Part shown: piece by piece, positions 16,893 to 24,074 of the stretch
How the letters are laid out: each line of letters begins with the position of its first letter
Position numbering within the stretch: position 1 is the first letter of the stretch
Origin: CAJXSN01 sp947492235
GTDB taxonomy: Bacteria > Pseudomonadota > Alphaproteobacteria > Sphingomonadales > Sphingomonadaceae
DNA: 64,000 nt
Reading direction: 5' to 3'
Assembly: GCF_042492175.1 (NCBI RefSeq)
Contig: NZ_CP170453.1
Coordinates: forward strand, 1,922,001 to 1,986,000
Notes under the pieces: generated by a model
Seen by the model: the letters and a program-made list of their open reading frames with translations, nothing else
Databases searched by the model: none
What the model was told of the DNA's origin: nothing
Program-made: the position numbers and the translations under genes

Positions 16893-17675
16893 ATGCCAGA
16901 CCCGAGCAACATTCCCAGCGCAATCCGGACTGACACGAAGCCACGCAGCATGCAGGCTGTGATTGGCCTTGCTCTAGCGCTGGTCGTAACCGGCGGCTGG
17001 CTGGGGCTGCATTTTTATGCTCTGTTCGTGTTCGAGCTGACGTGGGCTAGCGCTCCGGTGGCGGCGCTGATGGCAGCGGCTCTGTGCTGGCTCTCGGTGG
17101 GCGTGTTCATTGTCAGCCATGATGCGATGCATGGCTCCCTCGCTCCAGGGTGGCCGAAACTGAATAGCGCAATCGGGGCGACGCTTCTGTTCCTTTACGC
17201 AGGCTTTGGCTGGCGCAAGATGCGTGATGCCCATTTCGAGCATCACAAGCATGTCGGCACGCGCGGCGATCCCGATTTCGATGCCGACAACCCGCGCAAT
17301 TTCGCGCGCTGGTATGCGACATTCTTTCGCCGTTATTTCGGCTGGCAATCGGTCGCCTTCGTGTCCACGGTAGTTACAGTCTACTGGCTCGTTTTCGATG
17401 TGCCGATGGTGCAGCTGACCTTCCTGTATGGCGCGCCCGCCATCGCCAGTTCGCTACAGCTGTTCTACTTCGGCACCTTCCGGACGCATCGCCATGATGA
17501 TGCGGGATTCCCCGATCATCACAATGCCCGCAGCGAAAACTTCGGCACGCTGGCCAGCCTGATGACGTGCTTTCACTTCGGCTATCATCACGAACATCAT
17601 CTCGCGCCCAATGTGCCCTGGTGGGGCCTGCCGGCATGGCGAAGATCCGCAAAAGCGGGTAAGGCGAACGCATGA
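16893..17675 (+). CDS. crtW: Beta-carotene ketolase CrtW
   Basis: A 260-residue membrane di-iron ketolase that adds the 4-keto groups of canthaxanthin and astaxanthin. The histidine boxes of the fatty-acid-desaturase-like superfamily are clear: SHDAMHGSL, HFEHHKHVG with RGDPDF after it, and HFGYHHEHHLAPNVPWW near the C-terminus. FGTFRTHR is diagnostic of CrtW. Four or so hydrophobic stretches lie between the boxes. It overlaps crtZ by ATGA, so the two final astaxanthin steps are translationally coupled. The core genes (crtE, crtB, crtI, crtY) are not in the window. Confidence 0.95.
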   Translation: MPDPSNIPSAIRTDTKPRSMQAVIGLALALVVTGGWLGLHFYALFVFELTWASAPVAALMAAALCWLSVGVFIVSHDAMHGSLAPGWPKLNSAIGATLLFLYAGFGWRKMRDAHFEHHKHVGTRGDPDFDADNPRNFARWYATFFRRYFGWQSVAFVSTVVTVYWLVFDVPMVQLTFLYGAPAIASSLQLFYFGTFRTHRHDDAGFPDHHNARSENFGTLASLMTCFHFGYHHEHHLAPNVPWWGLPAWRRSAKAGKANA

Positions 17676-18172
17676 CCTGGTGGCAGATTCTCGGCATTGT
17701 CCTCGCCTCCGTAATCGGTATGGAGCTGTTCGCGTGGGTCGCGCACAAATATATTATGCATGGCTGGGGCTGGGGCTGGCACCGCGACCATCACGAGCCG
17801 CATGACAAGGTGCTGGAGAAAAACGACCTGTTCGCGGTGGTGTTCGGCAGCATCGTCTTCGTCATGTTTCTGGTGGGATATTACGTGTCCGACGCGCTGT
17901 GGTGGACCGCCTTCGGCATTACGCTGTACGGCGTGATCTACACGCTGGTGCATGACGGGTTGGTCCATCAGCGCTACTGGAAATGGACGCCCAGGCGCGG
18001 TTACGCCAAACGGCTGGTGCAGGCGCACAGGCTCCACCACGCCACAGTCGGCAAGGAGGGCGGGGTCAGCTTCGGCTTCGTCTTCGCCCGCGATCCGGCC
18101 AAGTTGAAAGCGGAACTGAAACAACAGCGCGAAGCAGGCGTGGCCGTGGTCCGCGACAGCGCCGGAGCCTGA
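17672..18172 (+). CDS. crtZ: Beta-carotene hydroxylase CrtZ
   Basis: A 166-residue membrane hydroxylase adding 3-hydroxyl groups to beta-ionone rings. The conserved histidine clusters HKYIMHGWGWGWHRDHHEPHD and LVHDGLVHQRYW, then AHRLHHATVGKEGGVSFGFV, are complete. Its ATG lies in the crtW stop (ATGA). With CrtW it should make astaxanthin-type xanthophylls. Regulation is not visible. Confidence 0.95.
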   Translation: MTWWQILGIVLASVIGMELFAWVAHKYIMHGWGWGWHRDHHEPHDKVLEKNDLFAVVFGSIVFVMFLVGYYVSDALWWTAFGITLYGVIYTLVHDGLVHQRYWKWTPRRGYAKRLVQAHRLHHATVGKEGGVSFGFVFARDPAKLKAELKQQREAGVAVVRDSAGA

Positions 18173-18182
18173 CGCCATCGGT

Positions 18183-18581
18183 TTGCCTCACGCACTGACC
18201 GGAGCGTGGGACGGCACCTATTCCTATCAGGGGGCCAGGGGACCGGTCACACCATTTCTGGCCGATCTGATCGACAGCGCGGGATCGCTGTCTGGCTCGA
18301 TCACCGAGCCCGATGCGTATCACGGCACCCGTGAGACCCTTGTCGCGATGATTGTCGGGCGGCGAGCGGGCGGGGCGGTCGAATTCAGCAAGCTCTATGT
18401 TGGCGCTCCCACCGGTTATGATCTGCCAGTGCGCTATGTCGGGCAGCTTTCGCAGGCCGGGCTGTCAATTGTAGGCTCGTGGACACTTGCCGGCACGCGC
18501 GGTGCGTTCGAGATGCACCGCGACCGGGCTGTCCCCGAAATGGCAGAGGCCGACAACGCAAACGCGGTGCCGGCCTCCTAA
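18183..18581 (+). CDS. Conserved-looking hypothetical protein downstream of crtZ
   Basis: 132 codons starting at TTG 18183, 10 bp after crtZ; no ATG or GTG is available in the proper place. It begins with a beta-rich segment (LTGAWDGTYSYQG) and contains GSLSGSITEPD, VGRRAGGAVEFSKLY and VGSWTLAGTRGAFEMHR, which reads like a small soluble beta-barrel or lipocalin-like fold. I do not recognise the family. Same strand and close spacing suggest it belongs to the crtWZ operon. It is convergent with the Pmp3-type gene. Confidence 0.6.
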   Translation: MPHALTGAWDGTYSYQGARGPVTPFLADLIDSAGSLSGSITEPDAYHGTRETLVAMIVGRRAGGAVEFSKLYVGAPTGYDLPVRYVGQLSQAGLSIVGSWTLAGTRGAFEMHRDRAVPEMAEADNANAVPAS

Positions 18582-18598
18582 ACCAGTCTGCTGCCGGC

Positions 18599-18757
18599 TT
18601 AGCGGGCGTAGTTCACATACAGCCCATGGATGATGCCGGGGATGATCCCCAAGATCGTCAGCACGAGGTTGACCAGCGTGGTCGTACCCAGACCATGCTT
18701 GGCCGCGACGCCCAATGGGGGCAGCAGGATAGTGGCGATAAGTATCAGAATTGGCAC
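18599..18757 (-). CDS. YqaE/Pmp3 family small membrane protein
   Basis: 52 residues starting at GTG 18755-18757 with GGAG about 9 nt upstream. Two transmembrane helices, PILILIATILLPPLGV and LVNLVLTILGIIPGIIHGLYV, flank the short loop AAKHGLGTT. PPLGV and PGIIHGLYV are the family hallmarks. Members are stress-induced in bacteria, plants and yeast and influence membrane potential; the precise function is uncertain. Confidence 0.88.
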   Translation of the reverse strand: MPILILIATILLPPLGVAAKHGLGTTTLVNLVLTILGIIPGIIHGLYVNYAR

Positions 18758-18853
18758 GTGTATTCTCCAGTTTGTTGTCCCTTTCGGGTATGCCAAACTA
18801 ACCACCCAGACAGCGAGAAGTTCCGAGCTGGCGGTGCTGCGCTAGACCTGCGC

Positions 18854-20794
18854 CTAGTTTTCGGGGCCGGCCAGAGCTGCCTCGAGCAGCCCTGAGCGAA
18901 GGGCTATCTCTGCCCCTTCTGTAGTCAGATGATGGTTGTCGCGCAGCAAGATTCTGTCGTTCTTCGTGAGCTCGCAAGCGCCATTTTCAAGATCGCACAG
19001 CAGCGGGCCGGGATCGAATCTCTGCATGCGCTCGACCTGTACGGCATCCAGCATCGCGCGTACTGGAGCGGTCCGCTCGCGATACTCCTGATAAGTTTCG
19101 CCAGCGGGGATCGCTCTGCCACCGAGATTCGCGGCATAGATCGCTGGGATACCGGGGACTTTCGCCATGGGCACCGGGTCCATCACGAGCACGCGCCGAT
19201 CATTGCCGGCGAGGGCTGCGATCAATGCAACAACTTCCCCGGCGGCGCCTTCTCTGGGCAGTATCGGGGCGGCGGGATCGACCAGAGCGTTCCAGTGATA
19301 GGCCAGAACCACTGTCTCCACCGAAGGGGTTGCGTCGAGATATTCGACAACTTGGCGGGAATAGCTTGCACAGCGTTTTCGGTCTGTATTCGGGTCGTTT
19401 CCATTGTCGATCGGACGGCAGCGCCCGGCAAACGCCAAAACGGCCGATTGCCCGCGTCGTTCGGCTTCTTTCGAGATTACGGGAAAAAGAGCAGAGGCAT
19501 GGGAATCACCGATCACGGCAATCTTCGGCGCTCCACCTGCGGGAACGAGGCATGTACCGGGGGGTGAACGCCAGCCCTCATTTCTGAGAGCGCATTGGCC
19601 ACGCTCGACCCTCTCGCGATCCTCTCTGCTTTGCAGCTCTATCACGCGCTGCACCTCGGGGGCGAAACGAGCGGGAATCCCTGCATTGGCGATAATGACG
19701 AGGGCCATGGCACACGCCGTGCCTGCCGCCAGCGCAATTCCGCCCAGCGCCTTGGCAGGAGTGCAGGTGGCGCTACGGAGCGGCTGCTCGATAAAGCGCC
19801 AACTTGCCCAGGCCAGCGGGACGCTGGCCAAAAGAGCCAGCGGGGCAATCGTCGTCCGCAAACTTTCGAAATCGGCGAAAGCCACTCGCGAAAGTGCAAG
19901 CAAGGGCTGATGCCACAGATATAGGCTGTAGGAGATCAGTCCGATCCCAACGACAAACTTCAGCGAAAGCAGCCGCCCGATCCCCCGCTCCGGCGCGGCG
20001 CACAGGATTAGCAGCGCCGCGCCCAGAACCGCCGGCAATGCGCCCCAGCCGACCGATCCGGTCCTCCCGTTGAGAAGGACGAAGCTGCCGGCAAGGGCGA
20101 TCAGTGCCACAAAGCCCAGCCAATCCGCAGCCCACGGGCGCACGCGCCTGCCTGCCAAATGCTGCGCGGCAAACCATGTCAGGGCACCGATCCCGAGTTC
20201 CCACGCGTGGGAAGGCAGCAGGTAGAAGGCGGCCGCCGGGTCCTGCGTCTTGAGCCAAAGGGCGAACGCAAACGAGAGAACCGTGCCTTTCGCGATGGCT
20301 GGCACCAGCCAGAGCCTGCGCCACCGCGCGATGATCAGGAGCAGGATCGGATAAAGCAGATAGAACTGCTCCTCCACGCCCAGGCTCCATGTGTGTACCA
20401 GCGGATTGTCTTCGACGGCCCCTTGGAAATAGCCGCGCGGCTGCCGCCAGAAAAAGATGTTCGAGACGGAGAAGACAGCGGCAATCGCGCTGCGGGCCAA
20501 TGTCTGGAACGGATCCGGCGGCAGGATCGCCATGCCCAGCAGAAGCGTGCCGATGATGCAGGCCAGCAAAGCGGGCAGAATGCGCCTTATCCGGCGGACC
20601 CAGAACGTCTTAAGCGCGGCGCCCAGCGGTTCGTCTGACGAGACAAGGATACCGGTAATCAGATAGCCGCTGATCACAAAGAACACATCGACGCCGAGGA
20701 ACCCGCCCGGCAGAAGGCCGGGGGCCGCGTGATAGACCATGACAGACAGGACTGCGACTGCACGCAATCCGTCCACTTCAGGCCGGTATTTCAA
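18854..20794 (-). CDS. Membrane acyltransferase with C-terminal SGNH domain (OafA/YrhL type)
   Basis: 646 residues. The N-terminal acyltransferase-3 domain begins YRPEVDGLRAVAV (with the catalytic-type RAVAV and later VDVFFVISGYLITG) and spans about ten helices to residue 380. A periplasmic SGNH hydrolase-like domain follows with AVIGDSHASALFP as block I. This two-domain form O-acetylates surface polysaccharides or lipopolysaccharide. The acceptor is unknown and no polysaccharide genes are adjacent. Confidence 0.92.
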   Translation of the reverse strand: MKYRPEVDGLRAVAVLSVMVYHAAPGLLPGGFLGVDVFFVISGYLITGILVSSDEPLGAALKTFWVRRIRRILPALLACIIGTLLLGMAILPPDPFQTLARSAIAAVFSVSNIFFWRQPRGYFQGAVEDNPLVHTWSLGVEEQFYLLYPILLLIIARWRRLWLVPAIAKGTVLSFAFALWLKTQDPAAAFYLLPSHAWELGIGALTWFAAQHLAGRRVRPWAADWLGFVALIALAGSFVLLNGRTGSVGWGALPAVLGAALLILCAAPERGIGRLLSLKFVVGIGLISYSLYLWHQPLLALSRVAFADFESLRTTIAPLALLASVPLAWASWRFIEQPLRSATCTPAKALGGIALAAGTACAMALVIIANAGIPARFAPEVQRVIELQSREDRERVERGQCALRNEGWRSPPGTCLVPAGGAPKIAVIGDSHASALFPVISKEAERRGQSAVLAFAGRCRPIDNGNDPNTDRKRCASYSRQVVEYLDATPSVETVVLAYHWNALVDPAAPILPREGAAGEVVALIAALAGNDRRVLVMDPVPMAKVPGIPAIYAANLGGRAIPAGETYQEYRERTAPVRAMLDAVQVERMQRFDPGPLLCDLENGACELTKNDRILLRDNHHLTTEGAEIALRSGLLEAALAGPEN

Positions 20795-20849
20795 GTCTGC
20801 CGCGATGCCTAAGGTCCCCCAGTCGGGGCCCCGTTACGCCAGGCTGGCC

Positions 20850-21254
20850 TCACCCTGCAATGCGCGCCGCATGTTCCTGAACCAGCGCGATCATATTGGG
20901 GATACCCTGTGTGCGGTTGGAGCTAAGCTGGTTTTCGAGGGCGAAGGGGGCAAGCGCGGCCTTCACGTCCATTGCAGCGACCTCGCTCGCCGGCTTGTCC
21001 TGAACAGCGGCGATAACCAATGCGACGATGCCCTTGGTGATCGCGGCATTGCTGTCGGCCAGAAAATGCAGTGCCTCGCCCTCTGCCGTGGGGTAGACCC
21101 AGACGCTAGCCGAGCAGCCCCTCACCAAAGTCGCGTCTGTTTTCAGGGCGCCCGGCATCTCCTCCAGATCGCGGCCCAGCTCGATCAGCAGACGATAGCG
21201 TTCGTCGCCTTCGAGAAATTCATATTCTTCGCGGATGTCATCGAGTGTGCGCAT
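20850..21254 (-). CDS. sufE: SufE-type sulfur transfer protein
   Basis: 134 residues. LVRGCSASVWV holds the acceptor cysteine (Cys47) that takes persulfide sulfur from SufS, and SSNRTQGIPNM near the C-terminus is also conserved in SufE. No other suf genes are adjacent. It lies 24 bp after the last gene of the phage-shock array on the same strand, so it may be read through from that operon. Confidence 0.92.
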   Translation of the reverse strand: MRTLDDIREEYEFLEGDERYRLLIELGRDLEEMPGALKTDATLVRGCSASVWVYPTAEGEALHFLADSNAAITKGIVALVIAAVQDKPASEVAAMDVKAALAPFALENQLSSNRTQGIPNMIALVQEHAARIAG

Positions 21255-21278
21255 GGTGTGCCATCTAGTGGCACGCCC

Positions 21279-21527
21279 CTATAATTCCACCCCGTTGGCG
21301 ATGGCCTCCAGCTTGCGGATGCGCTCTTTCAGATCGGCGATCTCGATTCTCGCAGCCCCTTCGGGAGAACCGCCTTCCAGTTCCTTCGGCAGGTCCTTCG
21401 CAGCGGCGCGCCGCTCCAGCTCGCTTTCCTTCAGCCGCAGCCACCCCTGCCAGCCGCGCAGCAGACCGGCGACGGTGACAAGCAATCCGGCGAAGGCCGT
21501 GGCAGCAATAATCGTTACAGGTTCCAT
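21279..21527 (-). CDS. Psp-array small membrane protein 7 (degenerate member)
   Basis: 82 residues, start ATG 21525-21527 with GGAGG 8 nt upstream. An N-terminal hydrophobic helix (residues 4-22) is followed by a charged helical region RLKESELERRAAAK and a C-terminal heptad segment IADLKERIRKLEAIANGVEL. That end aligns with the signature of its neighbours (ERVRVLERI) but stops about 12 residues early, so the IExLR half is missing. It is separated from member 6 by 31 bp instead of overlapping it. Function unknown; kinship to the array is inferred from the shared layout and the LKERIRKLE segment. Confidence 0.75.
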   Translation of the reverse strand: MEPVTIIAATAFAGLLVTVAGLLRGWQGWLRLKESELERRAAAKDLPKELEGGSPEGAARIEIADLKERIRKLEAIANGVEL

Positions 21528-21558
21528 TGGGGCATCCTCCCTGCAAATATCGTGCGCG

Positions 21559-21810
21559 TCAGTCGCGCAGCTTTTCGATTTCTTCGGCGGTCCGGCGGGC
21601 CGGATCGGTGGCGATTTTTTCCAGTACTTTGACCCGTTCGCGCAGATCGGCGAGTTCTCCGCGTGCGGCGTCGCGTTCGCTTTCCAGCTCGCGTTCGCGT
21701 TCGCCGCCGGACGCTTTCTTCGCATCGCTGCGGTTCTCGGCCCGCTGCATAAGGAGGGCCGTGACGCACAGGATGATGAGGCCGAGGACAATGGCGCTCC
21801 AGAAGCTCAC
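21559..21810 (-). CDS. Psp-array small membrane protein 6
   Basis: 83 residues from GTG 21808-21810, overlapping the stop of member 5 (GTGA). A single N-terminal helix (about 4-21) leads into a strongly charged coiled coil (GERERELESERDAAR). The C-terminal signature is KVLEKIATD (62-69) then IEKLRD (78-83), where the protein ends. The spacing from LE to IE is 15 residues, the same as in members 1-5. It has no tail after the signature. Predicted topology is a membrane anchor with a cytoplasmic coiled coil, as in PspB. Function unknown. Confidence 0.78.
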   Translation of the reverse strand: MSFWSAIVLGLIILCVTALLMQRAENRSDAKKASGGERERELESERDAARGELADLRERVKVLEKIATDPARRTAEEIEKLRD

Positions 21811-22094
21811 GGCGTTTTCTCCTCGATCCGGTCGAGCGCGCGCAATTCTTCGATTTGCGATGCCAGCGCATGGTTGCTGTCGGTTGCGATGCGTTCCAGA
21901 ACGCGGACCCGCTCCTCAAGCTTGCGATGATCGCTGCCGCTCTGGCCGTTTTCGGCTTCGGCTTTGCGGGCTTTCAGTTCAAGACGCCGTTCTTCATGCG
22001 CGACTGCGCGCTTGTGGGTGGCGGTGGCAAAACGGAACACCATCGTTGCCGCAATCAGGATGAAGGCGAAAATGACGACAAGGTCCATATCCAT
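21807..22094 (-). CDS. Psp-array small membrane protein 5
   Basis: 95 residues, ATG 22092-22094 sharing a base with the stop of member 4 (TGATG). The N-terminus MDMDLVVIFAFIL is a membrane helix, followed by a basic stretch (THKRAVAHEERRLELKARK) and the signature RVRVLERIATD (62-72) with IEELRA at 81-86. The spacing is again 15 residues. The short tail LDRIEEKTP lacks the DSGxxLN motif. It resembles PspB in size and layout. Function unknown. Confidence 0.8.
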   Translation of the reverse strand: MDMDLVVIFAFILIAATMVFRFATATHKRAVAHEERRLELKARKAEAENGQSGSDHRKLEERVRVLERIATDSNHALASQIEELRALDRIEEKTP

Positions 22095-22405
22095 CAGTTC
22101 ATCTCCTGTTGCTTGTCGCGCAGGTTTTCAATCTGCTGCGTCAGGCCGTAGCCTTCGTCAGTGACGATGCGTTCGACATTGGCGAGGCGATCTTTCATCG
22201 AGCCCAGCTCGGCACGCAGTTCGGCGTTTTCGCCGGTGAGCAGCTTGACCCGCTCCACTGCTTCGTCGTTCTTGGGATAGACGGCCTTGCCCCAGCTGTT
22301 TTCCAGCGGATAGCCATTCTTGATGCGCAGCCAGGTGGTCACGACCCAGCCGCCGGTCATGATGGCCACGCCGGCTATGATTGCTGTTTCGGTGAAAAAT
22401 TCCAT
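22094..22405 (-). CDS. Psp-array small membrane protein 4
   Basis: 103 residues, ATG 22403-22405 overlapping the TAA of member 3 (TAATG). After a membrane helix (about 7-26) it has WLRIKNGYPLENSWGK, closely matching WIRAKHGYELEDEWGG of member 3, so these two are sister copies. The coiled coil carries VERIVTD (77-83) and IENLRD (92-97). The tail is short (KQQEMN). Function unknown; presumed membrane-anchored partner in the phage-shock response. Confidence 0.8.
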   Translation of the reverse strand: MEFFTETAIIAGVAIMTGGWVVTTWLRIKNGYPLENSWGKAVYPKNDEAVERVKLLTGENAELRAELGSMKDRLANVERIVTDEGYGLTQQIENLRDKQQEMN

Positions 22406-22758
22406 TATCGCGTTTCCTTCTGGCGCAGATTGAGCGGCGTGCCGCTATCGGTGGAAGTCGGTGCGGGGGAGGGACGGTCGCGCAGGGCCTCGATCTCGTC
22501 GGAAAGCGAATAGCCCTTGTCGGTCACGATCCGCTCCAGATTGACCATCCGGTCCTGCATGGAGTCCAACTTGTCATGAAGCGCTGCGTTCTCTGCCTTC
22601 AGGCGTTGCGTTTCGCCGCTGTCCTTCGGCTTCGTCTTGCCGCCCCATTCGTCTTCCAGCTCGTAGCCGTGTTTCGCACGGATCCAGTTGTTGACGATCC
22701 AGCCGACAGTGCTGATCGCAATAATCGCGATCACGAATTCGGGGCTCCCCCAGTTCAT
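22405..22758 (-). CDS. Psp-array small membrane protein 3
   Basis: 117 residues, the longest of the array, ATG 22756-22758 within the TAA of member 2 (TAATG). Membrane helix at about 8-24, then the GYELEDEWGG segment shared with member 4, a coiled coil (QRLKAENAALHDKLDSMQDR), the signature LERIVTD (74-80) with IEALRD (89-94), and the tail motif DSGTPLNL (104-111) shared with members 1 and 2. It therefore links the 1/2 and 3/4 subtypes. Function unknown. Confidence 0.8.
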   Translation of the reverse strand: MNWGSPEFVIAIIAISTVGWIVNNWIRAKHGYELEDEWGGKTKPKDSGETQRLKAENAALHDKLDSMQDRMVNLERIVTDKGYSLSDEIEALRDRPSPAPTSTDSGTPLNLRQKETR

Positions 22759-23063
22759 TATGCTTTCTCCTTGCGGGCGATATTGAGCGGGACACCGCTA
22801 TCGGCTGTCTCGACCTTGCCGGTATCGCGCAGCGCTTCGATCTCTTCGGCGACGCTGTATCCACGATCCGTGACGATCCGCTCCAGCACCCGCACGCGTT
22901 CTTCCAGCTCGGCCTTTTCCGGATCGGGGCGCTCGGCCCTGCCGGCTTGCCTGGCAAGTTCCAGCCGCAGGTCGGTGATTTTCTTGCGGACGAGATACCA
23001 TCCCAGCCCGAGCCCGCCTGCAATAGGGACTGCAAAGAGCAGGAATTCGAGAAGGTCTTCCAT
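22758..23063 (-). CDS. Psp-array small membrane protein 2
   Basis: 101 residues, ATG 23061-23063 overlapping the TGA of member 1 (TGATG). Membrane helix at about 6-25 (LLFAVPIAGGLGLGWYLV), then a charged helix with LERIVTD at 60-66, IEALRD at 75-80 and the tail DSGVPLNI at 88-95. It aligns with member 1 without gaps over the full 101 residues; counted by eye, 36 of the last 51 positions are identical. This is the clearest sign of tandem duplication in the array. Function unknown. Confidence 0.82.
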   Translation of the reverse strand: MEDLLEFLLFAVPIAGGLGLGWYLVRKKITDLRLELARQAGRAERPDPEKAELEERVRVLERIVTDRGYSVAEEIEALRDTGKVETADSGVPLNIARKEKA

Positions 23064-23368
23064 CAGACGCGCTCCCCCTTGGAGATATTGAGCTGCACAC
23101 CGCTATCGGCTTCCTCGACCTTGCGGGTATCGCGCAGCGCTTCGATCTGGGTGGCGACGTCGTATCCGCGATCGGTGACGATGCGTTCCAGCACCTGCAC
23201 CCGGTCCTCCAGATCCTTGATATGGCTGACATATTGCGCGGCCTTCTCGGCGCTCTCGCCAGCTGTTGCCTGTATCTGTTTTTCAGCGAGCTTGCGCTGA
23301 CTCACGGTCCAGACAATGAAGGCCACCATAATGAACGGGGCGAGAGGTATGAGAACTCCGAGGTCCAT
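23063..23368 (-). CDS. Psp-array small membrane protein 1
   Basis: 101 residues, ATG 23366-23368, 26 bp after pspC. N-terminus MDLGVLIPLAPFIMVAFIVW is a membrane helix starting like PspB (MDLDAIII). A coiled coil follows with LERIVTD (60-66), IEALRD (75-80) and the tail DSGVQLNI (88-95). The position after pspC and the similarity in layout suggest that it arose from a PspB/PspC-type coiled-coil module. It is probably inner-membrane with a cytoplasmic C-terminus. Function unknown. Confidence 0.82.
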   Translation of the reverse strand: MDLGVLIPLAPFIMVAFIVWTVSQRKLAEKQIQATAGESAEKAAQYVSHIKDLEDRVQVLERIVTDRGYDVATQIEALRDTRKVEEADSGVQLNISKGERV

Positions 23369-23394
23369 GAAATTTCCCCAACTAGGTTAGTGGC

Positions 23395-23772
23395 TTAGCG
23401 CAGGCGCTCGATTTCGGCGTTCAGGCGCGGGTTGCTGGAGACGTAATACGTTTCCACCTCGGCCAGACGGCGGTCGATATCGCGGAGCTGGCCACGCACT
23501 TCGCGGGCCGTGCGGCGCGGCGACTGACGCACACGCTGCCAGTATTTCTGCTCGTCCACATCCTTGTAGAGATGCGGCGGCTTTTTGTTGAGCAGCACAC
23601 CGGCGACGAAATATGCGGGCAAGAGGATAGGGGCGACAGTGAACAGCAGGATCAGGAAGCCCAAACGAACCCACAGGGAATTGACCCCGGTGTAATCTGC
23701 GATTCCGGCGCAAACGCCCATCAACTTGGCGTTTTGCTTGTCGCGGTAAAGCGTGGTGTGGGTCGTATTCAC
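23395..23772 (-). CDS. pspC: Phage shock protein C (PspC domain membrane protein)
   Basis: 125 residues from GTG 23770-23772, overlapping the pspB stop (GTGA). The PspC domain is LYRDKQNAKLMGVCAGIADY followed by VNSLWVRLGFLILL and a second hydrophobic helix (PILLPAYFVAGVLL). PspC and PspB sense envelope stress and bind PspA in characterised systems. The C-terminal helix RRLAEVETYYVSSN..AEIERLR has the same 15-residue spacing between VE (106) and IE (121) as the array proteins that follow, and the protein ends with that module. Confidence 0.9.
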   Translation of the reverse strand: MNTTHTTLYRDKQNAKLMGVCAGIADYTGVNSLWVRLGFLILLFTVAPILLPAYFVAGVLLNKKPPHLYKDVDEQKYWQRVRQSPRRTAREVRGQLRDIDRRLAEVETYYVSSNPRLNAEIERLR

Positions 23773-24071
23773 TGTGCAGCTCCCTTCTTCTCGGCCAGCA
23801 GCTGTTCCAGTTCGGTCAGCTGGGCATTGTCTTGTTCGGAATTCGCGGTGAGGCGGGCGGGGCGGAAATCCTCGTGATCGCTCGCGACCAGTCGTTCGAC
23901 CGTGTCCATCCGTTGGTCCAGGCGCTTGGCCAGACTGTACATTTCTTCCAGCAAGACTTCGTCGTCGCTGGTGATGGTCGCGGCGGTTTTCCACTTCGTG
24001 ATGTAATGCATGATGAGCCATGGCAGGCCGATCACGATTGTGGGGACGATGATGATGGCGTCGAGATCCAT
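23769..24071 (-). CDS. pspB: Phage shock protein B
   Basis: 100 residues. The N-terminal membrane helix (MDLDAIIIVPTIVIGLPWLIMHYI) is followed by the PspB hallmark YITKWK, a coiled coil with LAKRLDQRMDTVERLVASD, and DFRP. The tail is longer than in enterobacterial PspB and contains a second heptad stretch LTELEQLLAEKK. PspB and PspC form the membrane sensor that releases PspA from PspF under envelope stress. It starts 3 bp after the pspA stop and overlaps pspC (GTGA). Confidence 0.9.
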   Translation of the reverse strand: MDLDAIIIVPTIVIGLPWLIMHYITKWKTAATITSDDEVLLEEMYSLAKRLDQRMDTVERLVASDHEDFRPARLTANSEQDNAQLTELEQLLAEKKGAAQ

Positions 24072-24074
24072 GGC

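Noticed and set aside
19773..20390. 205-codon minus-strand frame inside the acyltransferase gene
   Set aside because: A frame-shifted shadow of the 646-residue acyltransferase, rich in Arg/Ala/Gly with no motif.
21279..23368. The regularly repeated nucleotide segments in the psp array as a CRISPR or simple repeat
   Set aside because: The similarity is at protein level in complete, coupled reading frames of about 300 bp, not in short identical repeats with spacers.
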